From Anaerolineae bacterium (GTDB taxonomy: Bacteria > Chloroflexota > Anaerolineae > Aggregatilineales > Ch27): DNA of 64,000 bases. Position numbers and translations under genes: made by a program. Of this stretch, positions 43,909 to 53,032 are shown piece by piece. The notes beneath the pieces were generated by a model. It searched no databases and was not told the origin of the DNA. It worked only from the letters and a program-made list of their open reading frames with translations. Each line of letters starts with the position of its first letter. Position 1 is the stretch's first letter. The DNA lies in the NCBI GenBank assembly GCA_013178165.1, contig JABLXG010000004.1, forward strand, positions 186,001 to 250,000, written 5' to 3'.

Positions 43909-45633
43909 ATGAACCATCCGGAGATATTCCGGCGCCGTCTGCAAGTCGTGGCTGCAGCGTTGGTTGTTGTTAGCGTCTTTCTGGTGGTGCGGCTGGCGAC
44001 CATTCAGTTCCAGCTGGACCCGGAGGCGCTGGCCTACTTTCAGGGGCAGACTCGCCAGTACCGGCGACTGGTTGAATACCTGCCGACCCGCGGGCAAATC
44101 TACGATCGCGACGGTGAGCTATTCGCCGTCAATCAACTGCAGTACGCCATCGGAGCTAACCCACCGCTGATCACTGATAAGGTGGGCGCGGCGCGGCAAC
44201 TGGCGGTGGCGCTCAACGGCGACGAACTGGCGATTTACGAAGCGCTGACCTCTGACCGGCCCTGGGTGCAGATCGCCCGGCCGGTCAGCGCGGCGGTCGG
44301 CCAGGCGGTGCAGGACCTGGGCATCTTTGGCGTCGAGATTTCGCCCATCCCTTCCCGCGCCTATCCGCAGGGTATGCTGGGCGCACAGGTGATCGGGTTT
44401 GTGGGCGGCGATCAGCGCGGCAATTTCGGCGTGGAAGGCGCGTACCAGCGCGAACTGGCCGGTGAGAGCCTGGTCGAAGAAGAGAGCGCCATCCCGTTCG
44501 AGGTTTCCGCGCTGGTGACTCCCCGGCACGGGCGCGACCTGGTGCTGACCCTGGATCGGGATGTCCAGTTCCTGGCGGAAGCGGAGTTGATGCGTGCCAT
44601 CGACGTGACCGGGGCGGAGCGTGGTACGATCCTGATCATGAACCCGCGCACCGGGGCCATTCTGGCGATGGCCAACTTTCCTTCGTATGACCCCAATATC
44701 TACTACGAAGTGGACAACCCGCGGCTGTTTCAGAACGCGGCGATCAGCGAGCAGTACGAGCCGGGATCGGTCTTTAAGATCGTGACTCTGGCGGCGGGGA
44801 TCGAGGAAGGGGTCATCCTGCCGGGCAGTACGTATAACGACCAGGCCAGCATGGAGTGCGGCGGGATCACGATCTGGAACTGGGATCGCGCCTCTCACGG
44901 CCTGATCGACATGACCCAGGTAATGGTGCAATCGCTCAACGTGGGCACGGCAACCGTAGCCCGCGAGATGGGGCCGACTCGCTTCTACCGTATGGTCAAG
45001 GCGTTTGGCTTCGGCGAGCCAACCCGCGTTGACCTGCAGGGGGAGGCTGCCGGGACAGTGCCCATGCCGGGCGACACCGTCTGGCAGGAAAGCCAGATTT
45101 GCACTAACAGCTTCGGGCAGGGGATCGCCGTGACGCCGTTGCAGATGCTGACGGCGGTCAACGCCATCGCCAATGACGGGTTGATGATGCAGCCGCATGT
45201 GGTGCACCAGATCATCGATGGCAAGACGGTCTACACGACCCAGCCCTCGCCGATGGGACGCCCGGTATCTGTCCAGACCGCCCGCATGATCCGCGACATG
45301 CTGGTGCAGACCGTGCAGTACGGGACGCCGGACGCGCAGGTGCCCGGCTACACCATCGCTGGCAAGACCGGCACGGCCCAGATTCCCATCCCCGGCGGCT
45401 ATGAGCAGGACAAGTCAATTGTGTCGTTTGTGGGGTTTCTGCCTGCCGACGACCCTCAGGTGTCTATCCTGATCAAACTGGATCGCCCGCGGGAATACTG
45501 GGGCAGTGTGGTTGCTGCGCCCATCTTCGCCCATCTGGTGGAACGGCTGGTGATCCTGCTGGAAATCCCACCGGATAGCGTGCGGCAGGAACTGGCGTCG
45601 CAGGGCGGCATACTCGAAGCAGTAGATCGCTAG
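43909..45633 (+). CDS. ftsI: Penicillin-binding protein 2 / FtsI transpeptidase
   Basis: The 574-residue class B penicillin-binding protein has an N-terminal membrane anchor, a pedestal domain and the transpeptidase domain. The catalytic serine is in EPGSVFKIVTLAAG (SxxK), the second motif is SLN (VQSLNVGTATVA) and the third is KTGTAQ. It cross-links septal peptidoglycan with FtsW as partner. No PASTA domain is present. ATG 43909 lies 4 bases after the previous stop, with GGGGGAG upstream. Confidence 0.93.
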   Translation: MNHPEIFRRRLQVVAAALVVVSVFLVVRLATIQFQLDPEALAYFQGQTRQYRRLVEYLPTRGQIYDRDGELFAVNQLQYAIGANPPLITDKVGAARQLAVALNGDELAIYEALTSDRPWVQIARPVSAAVGQAVQDLGIFGVEISPIPSRAYPQGMLGAQVIGFVGGDQRGNFGVEGAYQRELAGESLVEEESAIPFEVSALVTPRHGRDLVLTLDRDVQFLAEAELMRAIDVTGAERGTILIMNPRTGAILAMANFPSYDPNIYYEVDNPRLFQNAAISEQYEPGSVFKIVTLAAGIEEGVILPGSTYNDQASMECGGITIWNWDRASHGLIDMTQVMVQSLNVGTATVAREMGPTRFYRMVKAFGFGEPTRVDLQGEAAGTVPMPGDTVWQESQICTNSFGQGIAVTPLQMLTAVNAIANDGLMMQPHVVHQIIDGKTVYTTQPSPMGRPVSVQTARMIRDMLVQTVQYGTPDAQVPGYTIAGKTGTAQIPIPGGYEQDKSIVSFVGFLPADDPQVSILIKLDRPREYWGSVVAAPIFAHLVERLVILLEIPPDSVRQELASQGGILEAVDR

Positions 45634-45648
45634 ATCGGATAGCAGCCT

Positions 45649-46662
45649 ATGGTGGGGGATTTGCCTGTTGCATTGACGATGCTCAGCCTGTCCTTCTTGC
45701 TGGCGGTGATCTGGGGCGACCCGTTCATCATTGTGCTGAAGCGACTGGGCCTGGGCAAGCGGATTCTGGAGAGCCTGCCGGGAAGCCATCAGGTCAAAGC
45801 CGGGACGCCAACATTCGGCGGCATCCTGATCATTGTGCCCGCCGTCTTGCTGACGCTGGCGCTCAACCTGGCCAGTCTGCTCAACCCGGAAATTCGTACC
45901 GGCGCCAGTATCCTGATGCCGCTGGGAGTGCTGCTGGGCTACGGGCTGCTGGGTATGCTGGACGACTGGGAAGGGGTGCAGGGCAAGCGCGAGCGCGGGC
46001 AAGGCATTTCCGCGCGGGCCAAGCTGGCCGGGCAGGTTGTCCTGGCGCTGGTGGCGGCCACGGTCATGTCCCTGTGGAATGGCGGTTTTCAGCACGCTAA
46101 CACGGTCTTTCTGCCTTTCATTGGCATCCCGATTTCACTCCCGCCCTGGATCTGGATTCCGGTTGCGGCGTTCATCATTGTGGCGTCTTCCAACGCGATC
46201 AACCTGACTGACGGCCTGGATGGGCTGGCCGGGATCATTGCTGCGATGGCCTATGGCACTTACGGCCTGATCGCCTACCTGCAGGGCCAGATCTTCTTGA
46301 CCCAGTTCTGTTTCATCATCGCCGGGGCCTGCTTTGCCTTCCTGTGGTATAACGCCTTTCCCGCCCAGTTGTTTATGGGCGATACCGGGGCGCTGGCGCT
46401 GGGAGCGGCGCTGGGCGTGGTTGCACTGATGACCGGGCAGTGGGCGCTGCTGCCGGTGATCGCCTTTGTGCCGGTGGCGGAAACGCTCAGCGTGGTGGTG
46501 CAGATAGCCTATCTGCGGCGCACCGGGCGCAAACTGTTGCGGATGAGTCCGCTGCATCTGCATTACCAGGAAATGGGCTGGAGCGAGGTGCAGGTGGTTC
46601 AACGCTTCTGGATCATTGCGCTGGTCGGTTCCATGCTGGGGATTGCCCTGGCGCTGGTTTAG
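45649..46662 (+). CDS. mraY: Phospho-N-acetylmuramoyl-pentapeptide transferase
   Basis: MraY makes lipid I from UDP-MurNAc-pentapeptide and undecaprenyl phosphate. Ten membrane helices are predicted. The family motifs SHQVKAGTPTFGG, GMLDDWEGV, NAINLTDGLDGLAG and FMGDTGALALGAALG are all present. The usual HHHFE motif in the last loop reads HLHYQ at residues 303-307, so the middle His and the Glu are replaced. The length (337 residues) is normal. Between ftsI and mraY there is no murE or murF. The ribosome site is weak (GATAGC), and translation may depend on ftsI. Confidence 0.92.
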   Translation: MVGDLPVALTMLSLSFLLAVIWGDPFIIVLKRLGLGKRILESLPGSHQVKAGTPTFGGILIIVPAVLLTLALNLASLLNPEIRTGASILMPLGVLLGYGLLGMLDDWEGVQGKRERGQGISARAKLAGQVVLALVAATVMSLWNGGFQHANTVFLPFIGIPISLPPWIWIPVAAFIIVASSNAINLTDGLDGLAGIIAAMAYGTYGLIAYLQGQIFLTQFCFIIAGACFAFLWYNAFPAQLFMGDTGALALGAALGVVALMTGQWALLPVIAFVPVAETLSVVVQIAYLRRTGRKLLRMSPLHLHYQEMGWSEVQVVQRFWIIALVGSMLGIALALV

Positions 46663-46678
46663 GATGGGTGTTTAGCTG

Positions 46679-48100
46679 GTGGAAGACGATAGAGGCAGGC
46701 GCGTCGTGGCGGATGAGTTGCATGGCAAGCATGTGGTGGTGATAGGCTTCGCCCGGCAGGGGCAGGCACTGGCCCGCTGGCTGCCGGGGATCGGGGCGCG
46801 GGTGACCGTCACCGACGCCCGCCCGGAAGAGTCCTTTGGCGAGGTTCTGGCGTCTTACCGCGCTTGCGGCGTGCGTTTTGTCCTGGGCGGGCATCCGCTG
46901 AATCTGCTCGATGATGCGGACGTGCTGTGCGTCTCCGGTGGCGTGCCGCTGACGGCGCCGCTGGTGGCGGAAGCATTCCGGTGCGGTGTGCCGGTGACCA
47001 ATGATGCCCAGTTGTTCATGGCTCGCTGCCCCGCGCAGACCATCGGCATCACTGGCAGCGCCGGCAAGACGACCACAACCTCGCTGGTTGGCGCCATGTG
47101 CCGCGCCGCCGGGCGTGTGACACACGTTGGCGGCAATATCGGCGATGTGCTGCTGGATGTGCTGCCTGCTATTCAGCCCTCCGACGTTGTGGTGATGGAG
47201 CTGAGCAGCTTCCAGCTTGAACTGATGACGGCCAGCCCGGCCATTGGCGCGATTCTGAATATCACCCCTAATCATCTTGATCGTCACGGGACGCTGGAAG
47301 CCTATGCCGCGGCCAAAGCGAACCTGATCCGCTACCAGAAGGCGGACGACCTGGCCATCCTGGGTCGCGACGATCCGGGCGCGGCGGCTCTGGCAGGCGT
47401 GGCGCCGGGGCGTGTGGCCTGGTTCAGCGCCCGTGAGGTCGTGGCGGATGGCGCCTATCTCGATGGCGGGCGCCTGACCGTGGTCGGTATGGCCAGCCCT
47501 GAGGGCCTCCCGCAGGCCGTGCTACCGCGGGCGGAAGTCCCGCTGCGTGGTGCGCATAACGTTCTTAACGCGCTGGCGGCATGCGCTATCGCCGGGGCGG
47601 CGGGCATCCCGCCGGAAACGCTGGCGGCAGCGATCCGGACTTTCCGCAGTGTGGCCCACCGGCTGGAAGTGGTGCGGGTGCGCGACGGTGTCACCTGGGT
47701 CAACGATAGCATCGCTACCGCGCCGGAGCGCGTGCTGGCCGCCGTGCGCAGCTATGACGAGCCGCTTGTCCTGCTGCTGGGCGGCAAAGATAAGAACCTG
47801 CCCTGGGACGGGCTGATCGACCTGGTAGTGCAAAAGGCGCGGGCGGTGGTCACATTTGGCGCGCACGGGCCGGTAGTGGCCGCGTTGCTGCACCAGGCGC
47901 TGGCCCGCGGCGCGGAGGGATTGCTGGCTCCGGAGCGTGTGCGGGAGGCTGTCACGCTGGAGGAGGCGGTGGCGGCGGCAGCAGCGCTGGCCCGCCCTGG
48001 CGATGTGGTGTTGCTCTCGCCTGGCGGCACCAGTTATGACGCTTATCGCGATTTTGAGGAGCGCGGCGCGCACTTCCGGGCGCTGGTCAACGCGCTCTAG
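46679..48100 (+). CDS. murD: UDP-N-acetylmuramoylalanine-D-glutamate ligase
   Basis: MurD adds D-glutamate to UDP-MurNAc-L-alanine. It has the N-terminal nucleotide-sugar domain (VVVIGFARQGQALARWL), the ATP loop IGITGSAGKTTTTSLVGA, ILNITPNHLDRHGTLEAYAAAK and the C-terminal VNDSIATAPERVLAA with LLLGGKDKNLPWDGL. The length is 473 residues from GTG 46679. A GTG at 46706 is an alternative start that leaves the conserved part whole. The gene follows mraY by 16 bases. Confidence 0.93.
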   Translation: MEDDRGRRVVADELHGKHVVVIGFARQGQALARWLPGIGARVTVTDARPEESFGEVLASYRACGVRFVLGGHPLNLLDDADVLCVSGGVPLTAPLVAEAFRCGVPVTNDAQLFMARCPAQTIGITGSAGKTTTTSLVGAMCRAAGRVTHVGGNIGDVLLDVLPAIQPSDVVVMELSSFQLELMTASPAIGAILNITPNHLDRHGTLEAYAAAKANLIRYQKADDLAILGRDDPGAAALAGVAPGRVAWFSAREVVADGAYLDGGRLTVVGMASPEGLPQAVLPRAEVPLRGAHNVLNALAACAIAGAAGIPPETLAAAIRTFRSVAHRLEVVRVRDGVTWVNDSIATAPERVLAAVRSYDEPLVLLLGGKDKNLPWDGLIDLVVQKARAVVTFGAHGPVVAALLHQALARGAEGLLAPERVREAVTLEEAVAAAAALARPGDVVLLSPGGTSYDAYRDFEERGAHFRALVNAL

Positions 48101-48176
48101 GAGTGCTGGTTGGCGAGCAGGATTTGTCTGTCGGCTATAGAATACCTGCACAGGTTGACAATCAAGGACAGCACGC

Positions 48177-49442
48177 ATGGCGACCATGCCACAGTTCTTT
48201 GAGGACAAAGCGCCACCCCCTGATTCGGCGCGCATTGCTGAGCGTAAGAAGCTCTTCCGCGCCCGGATTGACCTGTACCTGGTGCTGGTGGTGGGTATCC
48301 TGCTGGCGATCGGGCTGATGATGGTCTTCAGCACCACGTTCGACTGGAGCTACCAGACTTACGGCGATCCCTCCGTGATCTTCATGCGGCAGGTGCGGTC
48401 GATGGCGCTGGGGGGGGTGGTGACGCTTCTGCTGGCGTTGATCGATTACCGGATATGGAAGAGGTTCGCTCTGTGGATGATGCTGGTAGTGATCGCGCTG
48501 CTGATCGCGCTGCTGATGACCGCGCCGGAGGTGTTTGGCGCGCAGCGCGCTTTCATCAACGGCTCGCTCCAGCCCGGCGAGGTGGCCCAGCTGGTGACCA
48601 TCATTTACATGGCGGCCTGGCTTTCCGCCAAGCAGAGCAAAATCCGCCGCATTAGCTACGGCCTGATCCCATTTTCGATTCTGATCGGCTCGGTGGGCGG
48701 GCTGATTGTACTCCAGCCGGACCTGAGTACCGCATCGCTGATTCTGATTACGGCGGTGACAATGTTCTTCCTGGCTGGCGCGGATTTGTTGCAGATGGGT
48801 ATTATCGGGCTGTTCATGGGGGGGATAGGCTACCTGTTTGCCATGCAGATCAGCTACGCCGGGTCGCGTCTGGCTTCGTACCTGGCGAGTACGACCGATC
48901 TGACCAAGGCCAGCTATCATGTCCAGCAGGCGGTGATCGCCTTCCTGAATGGTGGGTTAACCGGCGTTGGGCTGGGCGAGAGCTACCAGAAGTTTGGCTT
49001 TTTGCCTGCGCCACATACGGATAGCATTTTCGCTGTGCTGGCGGAAGAACTGGGGTTGCTCGGTTGTATCCTGGTGGCGGGGTTGTTTGTGGTGCTGGCG
49101 GTGCGCGGCTACCGGATCGCCCGTGGAGCGCCGGATAGCTTCGGGGCGTTGCTGGCCGCCGGGGTCACCACATGGATTGTCGTGGAAGCGCTGCTGAACA
49201 TCGCTGTGATGACAGCGGTGTTGCCGTTCAGCGGTGTGCCGCTGCCGTTTATCAGCTTTGGCGGTTCGGCGCTGGTGACTTCGATGGCGGGTGTGGGCCT
49301 GCTGCTGAGCATCTCCCGTGTGACGGCGCGCGAATCGGTACCGGAACGGAGAGCGCATGCGGATCCTGATCTCAGCCGGGGGGACCGGGGGCGGAGTGTA
49401 CCCCGCGTTCGCCGTGGCAGAGGCGCTGCAACAGGGCGCTGA
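48177..49442 (+). CDS. ftsW: Lipid II polymerase FtsW
   Basis: FtsW is the SEDS-family glycosyltransferase that polymerises septal peptidoglycan with FtsI. About ten membrane helices are seen. Typical motifs are GRLASYLAST-like (here SYAGSRLASYLAST), the HTDSIFAVLAEELGLLGC loop with the catalytic Asp, and PLPFISFGGSALVTSMAGVG. The core ends at SISRVTARESVPERR. The last 28 residues are an Arg-rich tail read through the first 86 bases of murG in another frame. This tail is probably not functional. Confidence 0.92.
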   Translation: MATMPQFFEDKAPPPDSARIAERKKLFRARIDLYLVLVVGILLAIGLMMVFSTTFDWSYQTYGDPSVIFMRQVRSMALGGVVTLLLALIDYRIWKRFALWMMLVVIALLIALLMTAPEVFGAQRAFINGSLQPGEVAQLVTIIYMAAWLSAKQSKIRRISYGLIPFSILIGSVGGLIVLQPDLSTASLILITAVTMFFLAGADLLQMGIIGLFMGGIGYLFAMQISYAGSRLASYLASTTDLTKASYHVQQAVIAFLNGGLTGVGLGESYQKFGFLPAPHTDSIFAVLAEELGLLGCILVAGLFVVLAVRGYRIARGAPDSFGALLAAGVTTWIVVEALLNIAVMTAVLPFSGVPLPFISFGGSALVTSMAGVGLLLSISRVTARESVPERRAHADPDLSRGDRGRSVPRVRRGRGAATGR

Positions 49443-50490
49443 CGATCTGCCGCCGGTGACGCTGTTCTTTGTGGGCGGCGTGGGCGCTGGCGGGATGGAA
49501 CCGGAACTGATCGCCCGCAGCGGGATCGTCTGGCAACGGGTGGTGTACATCCAGGGCGGACCGATCCATGGGGTCAGCCCGGCGCGGCTGGCGGTCAGCG
49601 CGGCGAAGCTGGCGGTGGGGTTTATCCAGGCACTGGGGCTGGTGATGCGCTGGCGACCGGAGCGGGTCTTCCTGACCGGTGGTTGGGCCAGCCTGCCGGT
49701 CGCCCTGGCGGGCTGGCTGTGGCGCGTACCGGTCTATGCCTTTGTGCCGGATATCGAGCCAGGGCTGACGCTCCGGGTGGCCAGCCGCTTCGCCCGCCGG
49801 GTAGCGGCGACTTCCGCCGAGTCCGCCCGTTACTTCCGGGCGGGGCAGGTGGTGGAAACCGGTTACCCGTTGCGGCGGAGCGTGCTGGGAGCTACGCGAG
49901 CGGCGGCTGTGACCCACTTCCAGCTGGACAAGGGACGGCGGACGTTGCTGGTCTTCGGCGGGAGCAGCGGCGCGCGCAGCATCAACCGGGCGTTGCTGGC
50001 CATTCTGCCTGACCTGCTGGCGGATGAAAACTTGCAGGTGCTGCACATTAGCGGCAAACTCGATTGGCCGGAAGTCAGCGCGGCCCGGGAGCGTTTAGCG
50101 CAGGCAGCGCAGAAGCGTTATCATGCCTATGCTTATTTGCATGAGGATATGGGGCTGGCGCTGGCGGCGGCTGACCTGGTGGTAAGCCGGGCAGGGGCCA
50201 GTACGCTGGGGGAGTTCCCGCAGTTTGGCCTGCCAGCGATCCTGGTGCCGTATCCGCATGCCTGGCGTTACCAGAAGGTCAATGCGGACTATCTGACATC
50301 GCGGGGGGCGGCGATCTGGCTGGCCGACGATCAACTGGCTGAGGCGTTGTATCCGGCGATCCGGCGCCTGCTGGACGATCCGGCGGCGCTGGCGATGATG
50401 GGGGAAAAAGCGCGGCAACTGGCCCGCCCGGAAGGCGCCCGCGCGATTGCCCGCCTGCTGGTGAGGGCATGCGAAGTGGAGGGGCGATGA
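49357..50490 (+). CDS. murG: MurG-type N-acetylglucosaminyltransferase
   Basis: MurG adds GlcNAc to lipid I to make lipid II on the inner side of the membrane. The 377-residue GT-B protein has the first Gly-rich loop SAGGTGGGVYPA, the acceptor-side VFLTGGWASLPVALAG, VFGGSSGARSINRAL and the UDP-binding SRAGASTLGEFPQFGLPAILVPYP. In typical MurG the first loop reads GGTGGHxxPA; here Gly13 replaces that His. The gene overlaps ftsW by 86 bases and the next gene by 4. No other lipid II synthase is in the window. Confidence 0.9.
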   Translation: MRILISAGGTGGGVYPAFAVAEALQQGADDLPPVTLFFVGGVGAGGMEPELIARSGIVWQRVVYIQGGPIHGVSPARLAVSAAKLAVGFIQALGLVMRWRPERVFLTGGWASLPVALAGWLWRVPVYAFVPDIEPGLTLRVASRFARRVAATSAESARYFRAGQVVETGYPLRRSVLGATRAAAVTHFQLDKGRRTLLVFGGSSGARSINRALLAILPDLLADENLQVLHISGKLDWPEVSAARERLAQAAQKRYHAYAYLHEDMGLALAAADLVVSRAGASTLGEFPQFGLPAILVPYPHAWRYQKVNADYLTSRGAAIWLADDQLAEALYPAIRRLLDDPAALAMMGEKARQLARPEGARAIARLLVRACEVEGR

Positions 50491-51020
50491 TACAACTGTC
50501 CACGGTTCTGACAGGCATGATCATCATGTTCGGCATCATCGGTTTTTCGCGCGGGTGGACCAAGGAGATCATCGCCTCAACCGGCATTGTGCTGGCGCTG
50601 TTCACCATAGAGCAATTCAAAGCTGTCTTCTTGGAGCCGCTGACCGCTGGCGCTGACCCGGCGCAGAAGTTCTATTTTTACGCGGCTATCCTGCTGATCA
50701 TCACTTTTTTCGCTTATCAAACGCCGGGACGCTTTGAGCGACGCACCCGTCCCCGGAGAGGCCTGCGTGAAGGCGGTCTTCAGGAGAGCCTGCTGGGGGG
50801 TGTGCTGGGGGCCTTCAACGGGTATTTGGTGGCCGGCTCCCTGTGGTACTACATGCGTGTGCTGGGTTACCCCCTCAATCCGAATATCCCGGCTCCCTAT
50901 GTGGGCACGGTCAGCGAGGCCATGCAGTACAGCCTGCCGCTGGACTGGCTGCTGGAGGGCAATCTGCTGACGTTGCTGGTTGTGATCCTGTTTCTGTTCG
51001 TGATTATTGTGCTGATCTAA
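50487..51020 (+). CDS. CvpA-like membrane protein, copy 1
   Basis: The 177-residue protein has four hydrophobic segments. It starts with GFSRGWTKEIIASTGIVLAL, the pattern of CvpA-type proteins. A basic loop (RFERRTRPRRGLRE) and a conserved LLGGVLGAFNGYL segment lie in the middle. It ends in a long hydrophobic helix LLTLLVVILFLFVIIVLI. ATG 50487 overlaps the murG stop (ATGA) with GGAGGGG upstream, so it is coupled to murG. A second copy follows. I know of no assigned role for these in the dcw cluster. Confidence 0.75.
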   Translation: MIQLSTVLTGMIIMFGIIGFSRGWTKEIIASTGIVLALFTIEQFKAVFLEPLTAGADPAQKFYFYAAILLIITFFAYQTPGRFERRTRPRRGLREGGLQESLLGGVLGAFNGYLVAGSLWYYMRVLGYPLNPNIPAPYVGTVSEAMQYSLPLDWLLEGNLLTLLVVILFLFVIIVLI

Positions 51021-51059
51021 TCGGACGGCCCGGCGCGCCGGCGGGATAGTGGTGCCGTT

Positions 51060-51599
51060 ATGGTCCAACTGGGCTACTTTCTCTGGGCAATGGTGGCTCT
51101 GTTCGCGGTGATCGGATTCATCCGCGGTTCGACCCGCGAGATGATCGCCATGGCCGGGATCGTGCTGGGACTGTTTGTGCTTGAGCAGCTCGGCGATGTG
51201 ATTCTGACTCCGCTGATTGGCAGCGCCCCCCTGGCCCAGCAGTTCTATGTGTATGCTGGCATCCTCACCGTGATCACACTGTTCGCTTATGAGACCCCGG
51301 CACGCTTTGAGCGCGGCGAGCGGGCAGAACGCTCCGGACACGACGCCCGCGAGGGCCTGCAGGAGGGTCTTCTGGGGGCGACGATCGGCGGCGTCAACGC
51401 CTATCTCTTCTTCGGGTCGCTGTGGTACTACATGGACGTGCTGCACTATCCACTCAGTCCCTCGATCATGGCCCCGCCGCTGAACTCGGCCAGCGCCCAG
51501 TTTGTCAACCAGTTGCCGCTGGTGTTCCTGCTGGAAGGCAACCTGCTCACGCTGCTGGTCATTGTCCTGTTCCTGTTTGTAGTCGTTGTGCTGGTCTGA
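51060..51599 (+). CDS. CvpA-like membrane protein, copy 2
   Basis: The 179-residue protein is a paralog of the previous one. It shares GFIRGSTREMIAMAGIVLGL, a charged loop (RFERGERAERSGHD), LQEGLLGATIGGVNAYLFFG and the C-terminal LLEGNLLTLLVIVLFLFVVV. Overall spacing and membrane segments match. It lies 40 bases after copy 1 and ends 4 bases before murC, so it belongs to the dcw transcript. Function is unknown. CvpA homologs elsewhere affect colicin production and envelope stress survival. Confidence 0.75.
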   Translation: MVQLGYFLWAMVALFAVIGFIRGSTREMIAMAGIVLGLFVLEQLGDVILTPLIGSAPLAQQFYVYAGILTVITLFAYETPARFERGERAERSGHDAREGLQEGLLGATIGGVNAYLFFGSLWYYMDVLHYPLSPSIMAPPLNSASAQFVNQLPLVFLLEGNLLTLLVIVLFLFVVVVLV

Positions 51600-51603
51600 G
51601 CCT

Positions 51604-52992
51604 ATGCTGATGCCCGGCCAGCATGTCCATTTTGTCGGGATTGGTGGTAGCGGCCTTTCGGCCATCGCCCGCGTGATGCTCCAGCGCGGCTATCGCGTCT
51701 CCGGTTCCGATCGCCAGCTGAACGAGTTGACGGCGGCGCTGGCCCGCGACGGCGCAGTGATCTACGCCGGTCACCGGGCGGAACACATCGGCGACGCTGC
51801 GCTGGTGATCATCTCCTCGGCTGTCCCGGCGGATAATCCCGAAGTGCTGGCGGCGCGGGCGCGCGGCCTGCCTGTCCTCAAGCGTAGCGACATTCTGGCG
51901 GAATTGATGGCCGGGCAGGTCGGCGTTGCCGTGGCTGGAACGCACGGTAAGACGACAACCACAGCGATGATCGTGCATATCCTGCGGGAGACGGGACGCG
52001 ATCCCTCGTTCATCGTCGGCGGCGTGGTGCCGGGTGTGGGCACCAACGCCGGGGTGGGCCGGGGGGAGGCGTTTGTCATCGAAGCTGACGAATACGATCA
52101 TATGTTCCTGGGGTTGCAGCCAACAATCGCCGTGATCACCAATATCGAGCATGACCATCCAGACCTCTTCCCGACTCTGGAGGTATTGACGGAAGATTTC
52201 CGCCGCTTTGCCGCGTTGCTTCCAGCGGACGGCCTGCTGATCGCCTGCGCTGACGATCCCGGCGCGGCGAAGCTGGCGGCTGAGCGGCAGTCAGTAGGTG
52301 CAGTGGTGACGACCTACGGCCTGGCCAGCCCACAGGCCGACTGGCGTGCTGTAGACGTACAGGCGCGGGGGAAGGGAATGGCCTTCCGCGTGGTACGGGC
52401 GGGGCGGGATATCGGCGCCGGGTTGCTGAGCGTGCCGGGCGCTCACAATGTGCAGAATGCCCTGGCAGCGCTGATTGCGGCGATGCGGCTGGGCGTGCCG
52501 GAGAAGGATGCGCTGGCAGCGCTGGCAACCTACAGCGGCGCCGGGCGGCGCTTTGAGGTGCGCGGGCAGGCCGGTGGCGTGACTGTGATCGATGATTATG
52601 CCCACCACCCGACAGCTATCACCGTGACGCTACGGGCGGCGCGGGCTGCCTATCCGCAGGCGACGATCTGGGCGGTCTGGCAGCCACATACCTTCTCGCG
52701 CTTGCGGGCGCTTTTTGACGCTTTCGCCGCAGCCTTTCCGCCGGAAGCCGCCGACCATGTCCTGATCACCGATGTCTATGCCGCGCGGGAGCAGCAGAGC
52801 GACGGCCCCGGCATTCCCGAACTGATTGCCCGTATTTCTCATCCAGACGTGCGCCATACACCAACGCTGGACAGCGCCGTCGAGGCGCTGGCAGTGGGGG
52901 TGCAACCGGGCGATGTGGTGCTGATCCTCAGCGCCGGTGACGCGCCAACGATCGGCGTCCGCCTGCTGGAGCGACTGCGCCAGGGTCGTTAA
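51604..52992 (+). CDS. murC: UDP-N-acetylmuramate-L-alanine ligase
   Basis: MurC adds L-alanine to UDP-MurNAc, the first amino acid of the peptide stem. The 462-residue ligase has the N-terminal HFVGIGGSGLSAIARVML, the ATP loop VAVAGTHGKTTTTAMIVH, EADEYDHMFLGL, the substrate motif IDDYAHHPTAITVTLRAAR and the last motif LSAGDAPTIG. ATG 51604 is chosen; the frame runs 6 codons upstream into the CvpA-like gene. It is the start of the second half of the dcw cluster. Confidence 0.95.
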   Translation: MLMPGQHVHFVGIGGSGLSAIARVMLQRGYRVSGSDRQLNELTAALARDGAVIYAGHRAEHIGDAALVIISSAVPADNPEVLAARARGLPVLKRSDILAELMAGQVGVAVAGTHGKTTTTAMIVHILRETGRDPSFIVGGVVPGVGTNAGVGRGEAFVIEADEYDHMFLGLQPTIAVITNIEHDHPDLFPTLEVLTEDFRRFAALLPADGLLIACADDPGAAKLAAERQSVGAVVTTYGLASPQADWRAVDVQARGKGMAFRVVRAGRDIGAGLLSVPGAHNVQNALAALIAAMRLGVPEKDALAALATYSGAGRRFEVRGQAGGVTVIDDYAHHPTAITVTLRAARAAYPQATIWAVWQPHTFSRLRALFDAFAAAFPPEAADHVLITDVYAAREQQSDGPGIPELIARISHPDVRHTPTLDSAVEALAVGVQPGDVVLILSAGDAPTIGVRLLERLRQGR

Positions 52993-53032
52993 TAGCGGTC
53001 GCTTTCTTTTCCGTCTTTTTGCGGAGGGTCTG

